Source: DATNPX01 sp036702975 (lineage in GTDB: Bacteria; Cyanobacteriota; Vampirovibrionia; Obscuribacterales; Obscuribacteraceae). Taken from it: a DNA stretch of 64,000 nt. Shown here piece after piece: positions 17,145 to 26,872 of the stretch. The notes under the pieces are model-generated. The model saw nothing but the letters and a program-made list of their open reading frames with translations, did no database searches and had not been told where the DNA came from. Position numbers and translations under genes: made by a program. Each line of letters begins with the position of its first letter. Position 1 is the first letter of the stretch. The stretch covers positions 62,001 to 126,000 of the forward strand of contig DATNPX010000059.1 of assembly GCA_036702975.1 (NCBI GenBank), in the 5' to 3' direction.

Positions 17145-20100
17145 CTAGTCGTCGATAGGCGCAAGCAAATATTCGAGCTCCGCCTCGGTGAAACTGGCTT
17201 TGTGTCCACCCGTTTCGTCGAGAATGCAGGCAGCCAGATTCTTCTTCCGCTTTTGCAATTCCATTATCCGCTGTTCGATCGTGCCCTTGGCGATCAGTTT
17301 GTAGACAAATACGTTCTTCGTCTGACCGATGCGATGTGCACGGTCAGTAGCTTGCTCTTCAACCGCGGGATTCCACCAGGGATCATAGTGAATGACTGTA
17401 TCGGCAGCCGTCAGGTTGAGACCAGTGCCACCGGCTTTCAAGCTAATCAGAAAGACGGGCGCATCGCCTCGCTGAAACTCCAAAATGGGGGTGGTTCTAT
17501 CTTTGGTATCACCCTGGAGCCGCAGGAAGTTGATACCAACTTCAGACAGGTCTTCTGCAATCAGGTCGAGCATCGACGTAAACTGAGAGAAAACGAGCAC
17601 CCGGCGACCTTCCGCGACCAGCTCCGTGAGCTGATGAATCAGCATTTGACGTTTCTCGCTATTCTTTGCGTCTTTGGCAGATTCAAGCTTTACCAAGCGC
17701 GGATCGCAGCAGACTTGTCGTAACTTGAGAAGCGCATCGAGTATCAAGATTTGGCTCTGTTTAATACCGCGGTCTTCGATCTCTTTTCTCAATTTTTTGG
17801 TAGAAGCGAGGCGAAGACTTTCATAGAGGTCGCGCTGGGCGCCAGTCAATTCCACAGACAGCGTAGTCAAAGTCTTTTCCGGGAGCTCCGCCGCGACTTG
17901 GCTTTTTGTCCGACGCATCACGAACGGTCGAATGCGTTTGGTCAAAATTGATACAGCTTCCAGATTGCCTTTCTCTTCGATTGGGTTGCGAAATTTCTTT
18001 TTGAAGCAAGTCTCCATACCGAGAAGTCCTGGAAGCAAAAATCTAAATTGCGACCACAATTCGCTCAGATTATTCTCAATGGGAGTGCCTGTCATGCATA
18101 AACGATGTTTTGCGGGAATGCTGCCAATGATCTTGGAGATTGTGCTGGCTGGATTCTTAATCGTCTGCGATTCATCCAAAGTGATGCCGTGCCAATCTAT
18201 CTTGCGCAAAGATTCGAGTTCGCGAATGACAAGCGAATATGTAGATATGACGAGGTCTGCTTTCTCGACTTCCGGCCATTTGAGTTTTCGGTCCGAGCCG
18301 TTATATCGCACGACTTTAAGCTGAGGCGCGAACTTAGCCGCTTCCGACAACCAATTTGGCAAAACACTCAAAGGGCATATGACTAAAAATGGTGTCTTCA
18401 ACCGCTTCTTTTGCTTTTCCAAACAGACGTGCGCCAACACCTGAACCGTCTTGCCCAGACCCATGTCATCGGCGAGTATGCCACCGAACCCAAACTTGGC
18501 GATAGCCTGCAACCATGCCAATCCGTCCAGCTGATATGGGCGCAGCGTTGTCTTGAAGCCAGTAGGACAAGAGACTTTCGGCAGGTCTTTTAATTGCTTA
18601 AGGCATTCGACAAATGCCATCATTTTCTCCGCTCCTAACCAACGAGCGTTGATAAGCCCCTGCGCTTTCATCAACTCCACAGCATCAATAATTGAAACTT
18701 TCAGCTTCTTTCCTTTTGGTTCAATCGAAATCATCTCTTGAACCAGAATCAGAATGGCGCGAATTCTATCAAACGGAATAGAGAAAACCCTGCCGCTGGG
18801 TAGAGTCCAGATGAACCTGCCATTTCTGTTTAGCCGCTCGATCGAGGCAATATTGATATTCCGAGCCGGCGGCAGTGAATTGATCGCAGCACACAAAATC
18901 GGAAACAGATGAAACTTGTTACCATCGACTTCCAGACTGAGGGTGAGGGACAGCCACCAACTATCATCGCCTTCAACATCGATTAGGAGATCGGCGTCAG
19001 CGAAATCGATCCATTGCAACCGATCTTCTATGTCATCTGGAATGCGCCAATTCTGTTCGCGCAACAAAGGCACATGATAGGAGACAAACTGAATCCAATT
19101 TGCAGACGACGTAGGAATAAAGTAACGCTTTCCGGGCGACGCGGGGTCAAGGCCCAGGCCTAGGGCGGCAGCTGATATCTCACGAAAGCCCATGCGTTCA
19201 AACACTAATTCCAGTTGCAGCGGCCGCGGGTCGTATTTTTCTACAAGCAGATTGCCGTCATCATCAATACTCGGCTCCTCTGATAGTGGTGGCATGTCAG
19301 TCTCGACGCTGACAACATGAATAATCGAGTCATCCAAAACATCTGCGACCAAACCTGTGGCGTGATGATTTTCGATTTGCTCGATTTGCAGGGTATATCG
19401 TGGAGGTATTAGTCGAACCTCTACCTTCCTTCTGAGCTTCGGTGGCGGCAGTATTTGATCGAGACCTTGCTCGGCAAAGAACTCACGCAACGCTGGAATC
19501 TCGTGCTTAGATACTGGCGCGACAGCAATAAGAGCCTCGATCTGGGAAGTTGTAAGGTCGGTAACGATCGGTCCGCAGAGCCATTGCTCCAGATCGACAT
19601 ACCAGGGAAACTTCCAACGCAAGCACACATGCTGTTTGTCGCCGTCCATACCTGCAAGCGAAAGGCGTTGATGCTGTTCGAACTCTTCCCAAATCACTTG
19701 ACCGGGAAGCGGTTTGCCTAGACGCAGATGAGGATTGTCTTTGGAACGGAAGAAACAACGCCCTGTCTCAATAATGTTCTTCATGAAAACAGAGAACAAT
19801 TGCGGCTCTGTTTCAAATCCTTCGCTAAGGTGATCGAAGCGCGAGCCGGCTGAACCGGTGGCGAACCAAAGCTTGCCGATGCGACGGTCTGCATCGGTTA
19901 GATAGCGAGCGAATCCGGACTCCATTAGTTGTTCGCCGCGCAACGTGGTTTCAGTGCTCAAAGTGCCGTTACCACGCACCAAAACTTTTCGAGGTTCGAT
20001 AAATGGTCTGGAAGACCCCAAGCGTTCGTTCAAGAGATAAATAACTAGACTCTTCTCTCGGCTAGTCTCAACCGTTTTTGCTTCCGGCTCGGGAATGCAT

Positions 20101-20687
20101 TCATCAGGGCGCAGGACATGCGCAAGATTTTTATAAGCAGCCTTGAGTGTCTCCAACGAATCCACTCGCACTACAGATGGTGCGTCATCATCATCATCCG
20201 CAGATGGACCTTCTCGTTTTTTATCGCCGACGTCATCACCCACAGGAAGTGCGGATGGAATCGCCCTTGATGAAATAACTTCCAGTGGTGTGGCACGCGG
20301 CGAGGGTAGCTCTGGAGCAACCACAGCCAGGTCATACCGCTCCGACTTCGTGAACGACAGTGCACCATCATGCATCGATATCGACAAGTCGAAGTTGCCG
20401 CCGGCAACGTCCCCGTTGGTAAAGTAGTAGCAAGCGACCGCTGCGGCATGCTTGCAACCAACGCGCATCGGGCACGTGCAGGTGGTGCGTTTGATTTCGC
20501 TCTTCGCATCAGAGAGAAAGAGAACACTCACATACTCTTTGTTTCCAACCACCGAGCCTTCGATGCGATTATCTTGAGTCTCGTAGATGCGGCGAACTTG
20601 ATTGTTCCGAAAGCAAGTCCTTCCCTTCGCAAGTGTGCGCGGGTCGAAATACGCCAGGAATGTCCGGGTGATGAATGTAGCGTCCAC
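17145..20687 (-). CDS. SNF2-family DNA helicase/translocase with SWIM zinc finger
   Basis: The 1180-residue protein has an N-terminal SWIM finger (Cys70, Cys72, Cys78, His80: CTCPMRVGCKH). A long middle region follows that resembles the bacterial SNF2-associated domain, then a full SNF2 motor. Motif I is ILADDMGLGKTVQ (about residue 740), motif II is DESQ (about 836, where DEAQ or DEGQ is usual), with FSQFTSMLDL and QATDRAHRIGQTKNVF motifs V-VI near 1115. These proteins move along double-stranded DNA and are thought to act in repair or transcription recycling (RapA/HepA-like). It has no obvious partner genes; a HepA-type housekeeping role is as likely as defence. Confidence 0.85.
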   Translation of the reverse strand: MDATFITRTFLAYFDPRTLAKGRTCFRNNQVRRIYETQDNRIEGSVVGNKEYVSVLFLSDAKSEIKRTTCTCPMRVGCKHAAAVACYYFTNGDVAGGNFDLSISMHDGALSFTKSERYDLAVVAPELPSPRATPLEVISSRAIPSALPVGDDVGDKKREGPSADDDDDAPSVVRVDSLETLKAAYKNLAHVLRPDECIPEPEAKTVETSREKSLVIYLLNERLGSSRPFIEPRKVLVRGNGTLSTETTLRGEQLMESGFARYLTDADRRIGKLWFATGSAGSRFDHLSEGFETEPQLFSVFMKNIIETGRCFFRSKDNPHLRLGKPLPGQVIWEEFEQHQRLSLAGMDGDKQHVCLRWKFPWYVDLEQWLCGPIVTDLTTSQIEALIAVAPVSKHEIPALREFFAEQGLDQILPPPKLRRKVEVRLIPPRYTLQIEQIENHHATGLVADVLDDSIIHVVSVETDMPPLSEEPSIDDDGNLLVEKYDPRPLQLELVFERMGFREISAAALGLGLDPASPGKRYFIPTSSANWIQFVSYHVPLLREQNWRIPDDIEDRLQWIDFADADLLIDVEGDDSWWLSLTLSLEVDGNKFHLFPILCAAINSLPPARNINIASIERLNRNGRFIWTLPSGRVFSIPFDRIRAILILVQEMISIEPKGKKLKVSIIDAVELMKAQGLINARWLGAEKMMAFVECLKQLKDLPKVSCPTGFKTTLRPYQLDGLAWLQAIAKFGFGGILADDMGLGKTVQVLAHVCLEKQKKRLKTPFLVICPLSVLPNWLSEAAKFAPQLKVVRYNGSDRKLKWPEVEKADLVISTYSLVIRELESLRKIDWHGITLDESQTIKNPASTISKIIGSIPAKHRLCMTGTPIENNLSELWSQFRFLLPGLLGMETCFKKKFRNPIEEKGNLEAVSILTKRIRPFVMRRTKSQVAAELPEKTLTTLSVELTGAQRDLYESLRLASTKKLRKEIEDRGIKQSQILILDALLKLRQVCCDPRLVKLESAKDAKNSEKRQMLIHQLTELVAEGRRVLVFSQFTSMLDLIAEDLSEVGINFLRLQGDTKDRTTPILEFQRGDAPVFLISLKAGGTGLNLTAADTVIHYDPWWNPAVEEQATDRAHRIGQTKNVFVYKLIAKGTIEQRIMELQKRKKNLAACILDETGGHKASFTEAELEYLLAPIDD

Positions 20688-20927
20688 TCAATCGATCCTT
20701 CTATCTATCGTCGCGGTGCCATCGCAAGCCGGCTCCGGGAGAACCAGTATACCCATTTCTCAACTCGACGCCAGCAAAATATCGCCTACATATACACAAC
20801 GCTTGCGGTCGAGCAAAAACCGCTTGCCGAGTGGCTTTCCGAGACTGAAAGCCGGTCGAAGCATCTTGCTTTGTCAGTGAACGATGGCAGTATTCTGATT
20901 AGATTTTTTGTCAGACTTTGGCTAGCG

Positions 20928-22442
20928 CTACTTGCTTCGCTGCGCAGCGAGTTCAGTTTGCGGCAGCATCTTGTACGGCTGCATTGTGGTGCGTTGGGTG
21001 TCACCACCAGCATAGAGTGCAGTCATCGTATTCAAGTCGCGCTTGGTGAGTGAGTATTCAAATCCCTTTGGTGGCACCAGCGGATACATGGTGTCATAAG
21101 GTTGGCTTGAATGCTGCAACCCCATTGCGTGCCCGATTTCATGCAAGGCAACGCATTTTGCCTGCGGGAAAATCTCGGTCACATCGTCTCTGCAAACACC
21201 ATACAGCGTCAGGAGTTTGATGTCGGCAGACTCAATGACACCATCGGCGAATTGAGTCAGTGTCAAACCGAGCTCCCTGCTATCAGCGCCGCCAAGGTCG
21301 GCCTCATTGTCAGTCCAGGAGACTGTAATTTGCGCTTCCGAGGGATTGGTCGTGTAAACGAATGCTACTTTGCCGTTGGTACCTTGCGACCATTCGTCGA
21401 ATGCTTGCTTCACGATAGCCGGAAACTCAACGTGATACCCGCGCAGGTTAGGATTCTCCTTGATATAGACACGAAGCGGAGCAGCGATGTTGCCCCAGCG
21501 CCGTGCACCTTCTTTCTGGGCATCAGCGAGATAGTCGGAGTCTGATTGCCTATCGAAGTTATGCTGGATGATGGCGAGCGCTTTTTGTGCTTCGTCTACG
21601 TGCGAATCATCGCGATGTTTGGCGATGAAATGCTCCAGGCAGCCCTCGGCCGTCCGCCAGTCGTGCAAGCGACCGGCACACATGCCTTCCTCATACAACA
21701 GTGGATCGTAGTGATTGCCGAACGTCTGGGCGCTTTGAAAGTTCGGCATGGCATCTTGAAAGTGACCGGTTCTCGATTGGCAGACAGCGAGCAAGGCATA
21801 GGCGCTCCCCATGTGCGGGTCTTGCTGCAGTGCCTGGCTTAAAAGCGGCATTGCCTGGTCGAACTTCTGGTCGTTGAAGTATCTAATACTCTTGTTGAAA
21901 GTGGCGATAGAGGCACTATGAGCGCGGCGATTGGCTGAACCGGAGCGGCTGCGTCCTGAATTTCCAGGCATGAATGCATTCATCTGCCCTCCCTGGTAGG
22001 GAACTTGATAACCGCCACCAGCAGTCGGATAGCCGGGTGGCGGAAGTGTTGCAGGAGCACCTCCGACAGGAGCGCCTCCTGGTTGCGATGAAGCCGTGGG
22101 GTCATAAGGATTTAGCGAATTGGGGCTCGGCGGTTCACCGTTTGGATAGCCGTAGTAAGTTGGGTATCCCGAAAGACCTGCACCAGCACCAGCACCAGAA
22201 CCGGAGCCAGGCACATTTCCCCCGGCACCGTACATGCCGCTGTTCGAATTAGCACCGTTGTAAGACCGGTGGCGCGCCGCACTTCTCACCAGGCTGCGTC
22301 CAAGACCGAGGCCCAGTCCGATGGGAATGCTTTGCGCATCCGACGGCATGCCGATAAGACTGCTGCTGCCAGCGATAAGCAGGGCTGCGAGCATGCTTGC
22401 CACCTTCGAACTGCCCGGATTCCTGGTGCCAATCATCTTCAT
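20928..22442 (-). CDS. Secreted TPR protein with matrixin-type metalloprotease domain
   Basis: The start at 22442 gives a signal peptide (MKMIGTRNPGSSKVASMLAALLIAG, cleavage near DAQS); the ORF is open for 54 more codons upstream without signal features. A Gly/Pro/Tyr/Ser-rich segment of about 110 residues follows, then TPR-like helices (ATFNKSIRYFNDQKFDQAMPLLSQAL and on). The C-terminal half is a metzincin-like domain: a VEFPAIVKQAFDEWSQGTNGKVAF strand-helix start, then zinc motif HEIGHAMGLQH (residues 434-444) followed by a YDTMYP Met-turn. All three zinc His and the catalytic Glu are present, so it should be an active extracellular or periplasmic protease. TPR-matrixin fusions are uncommon. 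Confidence 0.75.
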   Translation of the reverse strand: MKMIGTRNPGSSKVASMLAALLIAGSSSLIGMPSDAQSIPIGLGLGLGRSLVRSAARHRSYNGANSNSGMYGAGGNVPGSGSGAGAGAGLSGYPTYYGYPNGEPPSPNSLNPYDPTASSQPGGAPVGGAPATLPPPGYPTAGGGYQVPYQGGQMNAFMPGNSGRSRSGSANRRAHSASIATFNKSIRYFNDQKFDQAMPLLSQALQQDPHMGSAYALLAVCQSRTGHFQDAMPNFQSAQTFGNHYDPLLYEEGMCAGRLHDWRTAEGCLEHFIAKHRDDSHVDEAQKALAIIQHNFDRQSDSDYLADAQKEGARRWGNIAAPLRVYIKENPNLRGYHVEFPAIVKQAFDEWSQGTNGKVAFVYTTNPSEAQITVSWTDNEADLGGADSRELGLTLTQFADGVIESADIKLLTLYGVCRDDVTEIFPQAKCVALHEIGHAMGLQHSSQPYDTMYPLVPPKGFEYSLTKRDLNTMTALYAGGDTQRTTMQPYKMLPQTELAAQRSK

Positions 22443-22762
22443 AAGGTTCTCGCTTAATAAAGGTGGAGTAGAGGTTTTATACCCATGAGACCGAGTTGTC
22501 ATACGGTCTTTAACGTGGATATTGGAGTCTACTGGCGTATTTTTAGAATTAGGAAGGATGTCAAGATTAAATGACAAAATTGGGGGCGCGCTTTTAAGAC
22601 ACAAAATCTAAAAAGCAGCACAAAAATGCAAAAGCCCGGAACAAGTCCAGGCTATTGCACACGTGGCAGAAAATTTTGTTTACTGAGCGCCAACTATATT
22701 TGGCACTCCACCAGCTTTTTCAGATCGTCAACCTGAAAGCGAGCAACTAAATATGGTGACCG

Positions 22763-22939
22763 CTAAATATGCGGATCGGGTTTCAGCATGTCGCAGATGC
22801 GTTCATAAACCCCCCAAGACTTCTTCAATTCACCGTCGTTCCAGAGTGTACGCGCTGACTCGAAAAGCTCTTCCAAGTTGTGATTGTTGTGACTACGGTC
22901 TGCTTCAGACGAATGATGAAGATGAACGAACTCAGGCAT
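22763..22939 (-). CDS. Small helical protein (58 aa), single TPR-like hairpin
   Basis: ATG at 22939 is preceded by AAGGAG at seven bases, a strong reason to choose it over the longer ORF start at 23065. The peptide has a His-rich start (MPEFVHLHHSSEADRSHNNH) and one helix-turn-helix unit, LEELFESARTLWNDGELKKSWGVYERICDML, which looks like a lone TPR. The function is unknown. Confidence 0.5.
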   Translation of the reverse strand: MPEFVHLHHSSEADRSHNNHNLEELFESARTLWNDGELKKSWGVYERICDMLKPDPHI

Positions 22940-23061
22940 GTACACGCTCCTTGTGGGGACGAAACAGGAACAACGCCAAAAAATGTATGTATGCGGCAAC
23001 CTGAGTCGACTGTACATCAATAATTGGATTTCGAATAGTGAATTATTTCTGAAGACAATTC

Positions 23062-23451
23062 TCACATCTCGCCGACGTGATGTTTATTCACATCTTCATT
23101 TTTGCTCGACTTACGAATGACAAGACCAGCTTTGCCGAGGCGTTGCTGCAATAGTTTTGCATCGTTATTAGTCCAAAGCTTATCGTTCACGGTCACTTTT
23201 TTGAGGTGCCCAAATTCACAAATGACATCAATAGCTTTCGGTGAGATGTTAGTGCCAAACAGCTGCAATTCACTCACCCACTTCAGTTTCGTTAACGACT
23301 TGAGTCCGGCAGTAGTGATCTTTTGGTTTCGGCCAATACCGAGTTCATGAAGCTCTGGAATATTTGCGATTAACTTCAAACTTTCATCGTTGAAGTCGCA
23401 TCCCGATAGAATCAATTTGCTTATCGTGGAATCGCCCTGCAACCTCTCCAA
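23062..23451 (-). pseudogene. Leucine-rich-repeat tail of the Ser/Thr kinase gene, separated by a frameshift
   Basis: This frame continues the kinase protein after a one-base shift at the T6 tract 23491-23496 (A6 on the coding strand). Read through with seven A, the kinase C-terminus runs on as LHNIKKLELEDIHGLADPL and then into this ORF. It contains LRR-like units (SKLILSGCDFNDESLKLIANIPELHELGIGRN, then TTAGLKSLTKLKWVSELQLFGT). It has no ribosome-binding site of its own and only a TTG at 23451, so it is probably not an independent gene. A single protein of about 755 residues is the likely ancestral product. Confidence 0.6.
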
Positions 23452-25337
23452 CAGAGGATCTGCCAGACCATGAATATCTTCAAGTTCGAGTTTTTTATGT
23501 TGTGCAGCATCGGCAATTTCGCGATTGTGCTCATGCTCACGTTTCCGTAGCGAATGGTAAGCTCAATGAGATTGCGCATGTTCTGAACCTCGAGGTTACC
23601 GAAGCCTTCTTCAGTGAGCTCTGGACACTCAAGTCTCAAATCACCCAGATATTTGAATTTAGCAAGGTACTTCAAATCGTTATTCAGGTGAGGATAGGGA
23701 AAGCTCGAACGAGCATCGTGAGCGACCTTCAACCCCCAAAGTTCATTTGGCGGAAAAGGCGCAAGCAGTTTGTCTGGGTATGCTTCAAAGAGGGGAAGAT
23801 TCAGATGCAGCTCGAGCTGGCAGTCTCCAGTCTGAGCGAACGGTCCTTTGGCATCGATTTGAGAAGGTCTTCCGGTAGCCGGATCATAGATGTACAACCT
23901 ACCGATCGATACACCGTCAAGAAACTCAAACATCCTCATGCCATCCGAATGTGATGTCAAATATGATGGCGGGAATCTTTTCACCGTAGGCGCCATAATA
24001 CGCCCAGCATCTGGAATCGCCTCAAGCGGTGGGTAATCAGCACCTTGCAAGGCGTTTGACTTGCTAGTTTCGGGCGCGGTGTTCTTAGCTTCCGATTTCA
24101 CATCGGAACTATTGCCAGAATTTGCAGCCTGAGGACCAGCACTCGCTGGATCTGAATTCTCAGAACGAGCAGCTTCGGATGCGCCAACTGGCGGACGGTC
24201 ATTCTTGACCGCCATAAAAGCCAGATATCCGGCACCACCAACAACGGCTGTCGCGAAAATCCCAAGTGCCGCCAGCACTAGATTTTGCGGTTGTTTTTGG
24301 TTCGTCTCTTTTTTGGACGTTTGGACGATGCCACTTTTGCCAGCTTGTACAGATTTAGATCCAAAAAGTGGTGCACTTTTCATGGTGTCAGGAACCGCAA
24401 GGGTGCCCATGTCTGCGGCCGTCAAATCTTGAAACAACTGACCGCAATTCTGATAGCGATCAGCTGGATCTTTCGATAACATCTTCTGAACTATATATTC
24501 ATATGCATCTGGTATCGGCCGACCGAGTGATGCTTCGCGAAGTGACAGCGGTTTGCTGTACATGTGCATCGATACAGTTTCAACCACCCCGGCGCCGCGA
24601 AAAGGTGGGGCACCTGTCAATAATTCATAAAGAACGCAGCCCAAAGAGTAAATATCACTGCGAGCATCGACTGAGTGTCCAGCACATTGCTCAGGGCTCA
24701 TGTACAAAGGCGTTCCGAAGACCTCACCGGTTCGCGTCAAATTCAAGCCTGTGTCTTGCAAGAGTTTGGCGATACCAAAATCAACGACTTTGGGCGTGCC
24801 TAAAGACGCTTCGGAATGTCCGTCAAGCATAATGTTGCCCGGCTTGATGTCGCGATGTACGAGACCCTTCTCATGTGCATATTCGAGGGCCAAACACACC
24901 GGTCGCATAATCGAAGAAACGTCGGAAACCGACAACACACCTCGAGTCTTAAGAAGCAAATCGAGTGCTGGACCGTCGACAAGATCCATAACAAGAAATG
25001 GTTGGTCGCCATTTATGACACCAAAATCTGTGGCACGCACTAGATTTGGGTGGTTTAGCTGGCCGCTCATTTGCGCTTCTTTCTGAAAGCGAATGATAGC
25101 GTTTCCTGTGTTTCTACCATCAAAAAGTTTCAGCGCGAACTTCCGTAACAGAAAAACTTGTTCGACTTTGTAGACGAAGCCCGCGGCACCATGGCCGATA
25201 AATTCTACTACGCGATACTTCTCAGATATCAACTGGCCAGCAGCGATCTTCGGTGCGGCTGCGGCTAAAAACTCCGGTTCTGTGACTCTGCCTGAGAGAC
25301 CGGAAGTTGTCTTATTTTCGTCGAAACCACTGTTCAT
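23421..25337 (-). CDS. Transmembrane Ser/Thr protein kinase (PknB-like) with extracytoplasmic LRR-like domain
   Basis: A complete Hanks-type kinase domain occupies residues 40-310: glycine loop GHGAAG (48-53), ATP lysine Lys70, catalytic HRDIKPGN (161-168), DFG (186-188), and GTPLYMSPEQC in the activation segment. One membrane helix lies at about 353-376 and is followed by an acidic linker and a domain with LRR-like strands (about 560-615). The reading frame ends early, after LHNIKNSNLK, because of a homopolymer shift; the remaining repeats are in the next frame. The kinase part is intact and should be active. The protein probably senses an outside signal with its LRR end. It lies divergent from a secreted TPR gene. 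Confidence 0.85.
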   Translation of the reverse strand: MNSGFDENKTTSGLSGRVTEPEFLAAAAPKIAAGQLISEKYRVVEFIGHGAAGFVYKVEQVFLLRKFALKLFDGRNTGNAIIRFQKEAQMSGQLNHPNLVRATDFGVINGDQPFLVMDLVDGPALDLLLKTRGVLSVSDVSSIMRPVCLALEYAHEKGLVHRDIKPGNIMLDGHSEASLGTPKVVDFGIAKLLQDTGLNLTRTGEVFGTPLYMSPEQCAGHSVDARSDIYSLGCVLYELLTGAPPFRGAGVVETVSMHMYSKPLSLREASLGRPIPDAYEYIVQKMLSKDPADRYQNCGQLFQDLTAADMGTLAVPDTMKSAPLFGSKSVQAGKSGIVQTSKKETNQKQPQNLVLAALGIFATAVVGGAGYLAFMAVKNDRPPVGASEAARSENSDPASAGPQAANSGNSSDVKSEAKNTAPETSKSNALQGADYPPLEAIPDAGRIMAPTVKRFPPSYLTSHSDGMRMFEFLDGVSIGRLYIYDPATGRPSQIDAKGPFAQTGDCQLELHLNLPLFEAYPDKLLAPFPPNELWGLKVAHDARSSFPYPHLNNDLKYLAKFKYLGDLRLECPELTEEGFGNLEVQNMRNLIELTIRYGNVSMSTIAKLPMLHNIKNSNLKIFMVWQILCWRGCRAIPR

Positions 25338-25496
25338 TCAAATCGGTGTTTTTTGGATGGAACGTGCGAATACAACATACCCGATGTCATGCAGTTTTAT
25401 TCCATGGCAGAATTATGGAAATTCCGATATTTAGTGACATAGGGTCTCGAGAATAGTGCCAAGATGTCAGGACGATCTTAAGTTATTGGGAGAACG

Positions 25497-26870
25497 ATGA
25501 AGACGCATCAGATATTGTTAGCCGTTTGCAGCCTATCGTTGACTGTTACGCTCAAAGCACAGGCAGATGAAAAGCTCGTTTATACGCTCAAGACAACAGA
25601 TATAACGCATCAGCAGCAAGCGTCACAAGACGAAGGCAAATCGTCGAAGCAGGACAAGCCCGCGAGCACTGAAAAGGATTCCGAAGTCACCATCACACTG
25701 GGCGACAACTATGTGATTCAAGATGATAACGAAACTACACACATTATTGATTTTGCGAAGAAGCGAATCATTTCTGTCGACAAAAAAGCGAATCAGTATC
25801 ACGACGTAGCGCTTCACAGCACAGTTTATTTCCGCGCGATGGAATTGAAAAATCGCCTGATGCTCGGTCAAATTCTAAAAAACGCCGGCGCCACGCTCGA
25901 CGCATTTAGACCATTCGACTCGGAAACACTTTTGGGTCTGACCATCCCGGGCTTGGACAGCACTAAAGTCGAAGAAAAAACGAGCAACGGCGCAATCGAT
26001 TATGTACATGATGGACAGATCGTTGCCTGGTTCGAGCCCTCCACCGAAAAGATTTCCGAGTCCGCGAAAACTGGCTATCGCCGCTTCCTCGCCAATATGT
26101 GCCAGCTTCACCCACAAATTCGCGAATCGCTCCTCAAACAAGAAACCTTTCCGAAAACACTCAAATATCAAGCAAAAATGGCCGGATTGAGAGAAGAAGC
26201 CAAAGAGTTCAAACTAAAAAGTGCGTCAACTGTTTCTGCTGTAAATGCTGATCCACCAGCTGGCTGCAAGCTCGTGCGCGACGAAGCGTTGACACCAATT
26301 TACGAAGCGTTGGATAAGTTGGGCGAGCATCCTAAGTTTCCTGAGCGGGCTGAGATAACGAAAAAAGTCGATGGCTTTGTAAAAAGCGGGAAAGCGCTGG
26401 ACGCTTTATTGGTCATTCTCGAGTATCACTTGTCGACAGACGAAAATATGGACCCGGAGACAAAGAAAGCAATGGAAGCCGGGAAGGACAACCCGACATT
26501 TCAGAAATTTTTGCACGCCTCACAAAGCACGGCACCATCTGGTGCGGAGAGTGCTATCAAAGAGCTCGGGTCGTTGGACCGCACCAATCCAAGTGCAGCA
26601 AACGTGCTCGATATTTTGTGTGCCAACTTGTACTTTGAACTCACGCAACGTACGCCAGCCATTCAGCTGATGACCAAAGCGTTGACGAGAAACCCGCTGA
26701 TCGCTGGTGCTTATCACGATCTCGGAAACATGTACTTGTCGATTTTTCAATCAGGCACCGGTTGGGACTGCTTTCGTCTTGCACAGGAACTATCGCCATC
26801 GCACAAGATGGTGAATGACGTTTCGCAACTCGATGCCCAACTGGAGAAGGACTATCCGGAATTCTTTTAG
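25497..26870 (+). CDS. Secreted protein with C-terminal TPR-like repeats
   Basis: ATG follows GGGAGAAC, a good ribosome-binding site. Residues 1-23 are a signal peptide (MKTHQILLAVCSLSLTVTLKAQA). The N-terminal 170 residues carry a low-complexity linker and a beta-rich part with VTITLGDNYVIQDDNETTHIIDF, which could be a small sensor or binding module. The last 110 residues are TPR-like (NVLDILCANLYFELTQRTPAIQLMTKAL, AGAYHDLGNMYLSIFQSGTGWDCFRLAQEL). I do not recognise a family for the N-terminal part. It meets the MFS gene tail to tail with two bases between. Confidence 0.55.
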   Translation: MKTHQILLAVCSLSLTVTLKAQADEKLVYTLKTTDITHQQQASQDEGKSSKQDKPASTEKDSEVTITLGDNYVIQDDNETTHIIDFAKKRIISVDKKANQYHDVALHSTVYFRAMELKNRLMLGQILKNAGATLDAFRPFDSETLLGLTIPGLDSTKVEEKTSNGAIDYVHDGQIVAWFEPSTEKISESAKTGYRRFLANMCQLHPQIRESLLKQETFPKTLKYQAKMAGLREEAKEFKLKSASTVSAVNADPPAGCKLVRDEALTPIYEALDKLGEHPKFPERAEITKKVDGFVKSGKALDALLVILEYHLSTDENMDPETKKAMEAGKDNPTFQKFLHASQSTAPSGAESAIKELGSLDRTNPSAANVLDILCANLYFELTQRTPAIQLMTKALTRNPLIAGAYHDLGNMYLSIFQSGTGWDCFRLAQELSPSHKMVNDVSQLDAQLEKDYPEFF

Positions 26871-26872
26871 AG

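Noticed and set aside
20370..21053. 227-codon plus-strand ORF
   Set aside because: Antisense to the SNF2 helicase start and matrixin gene end; amino acid make-up is that of a shadow frame.
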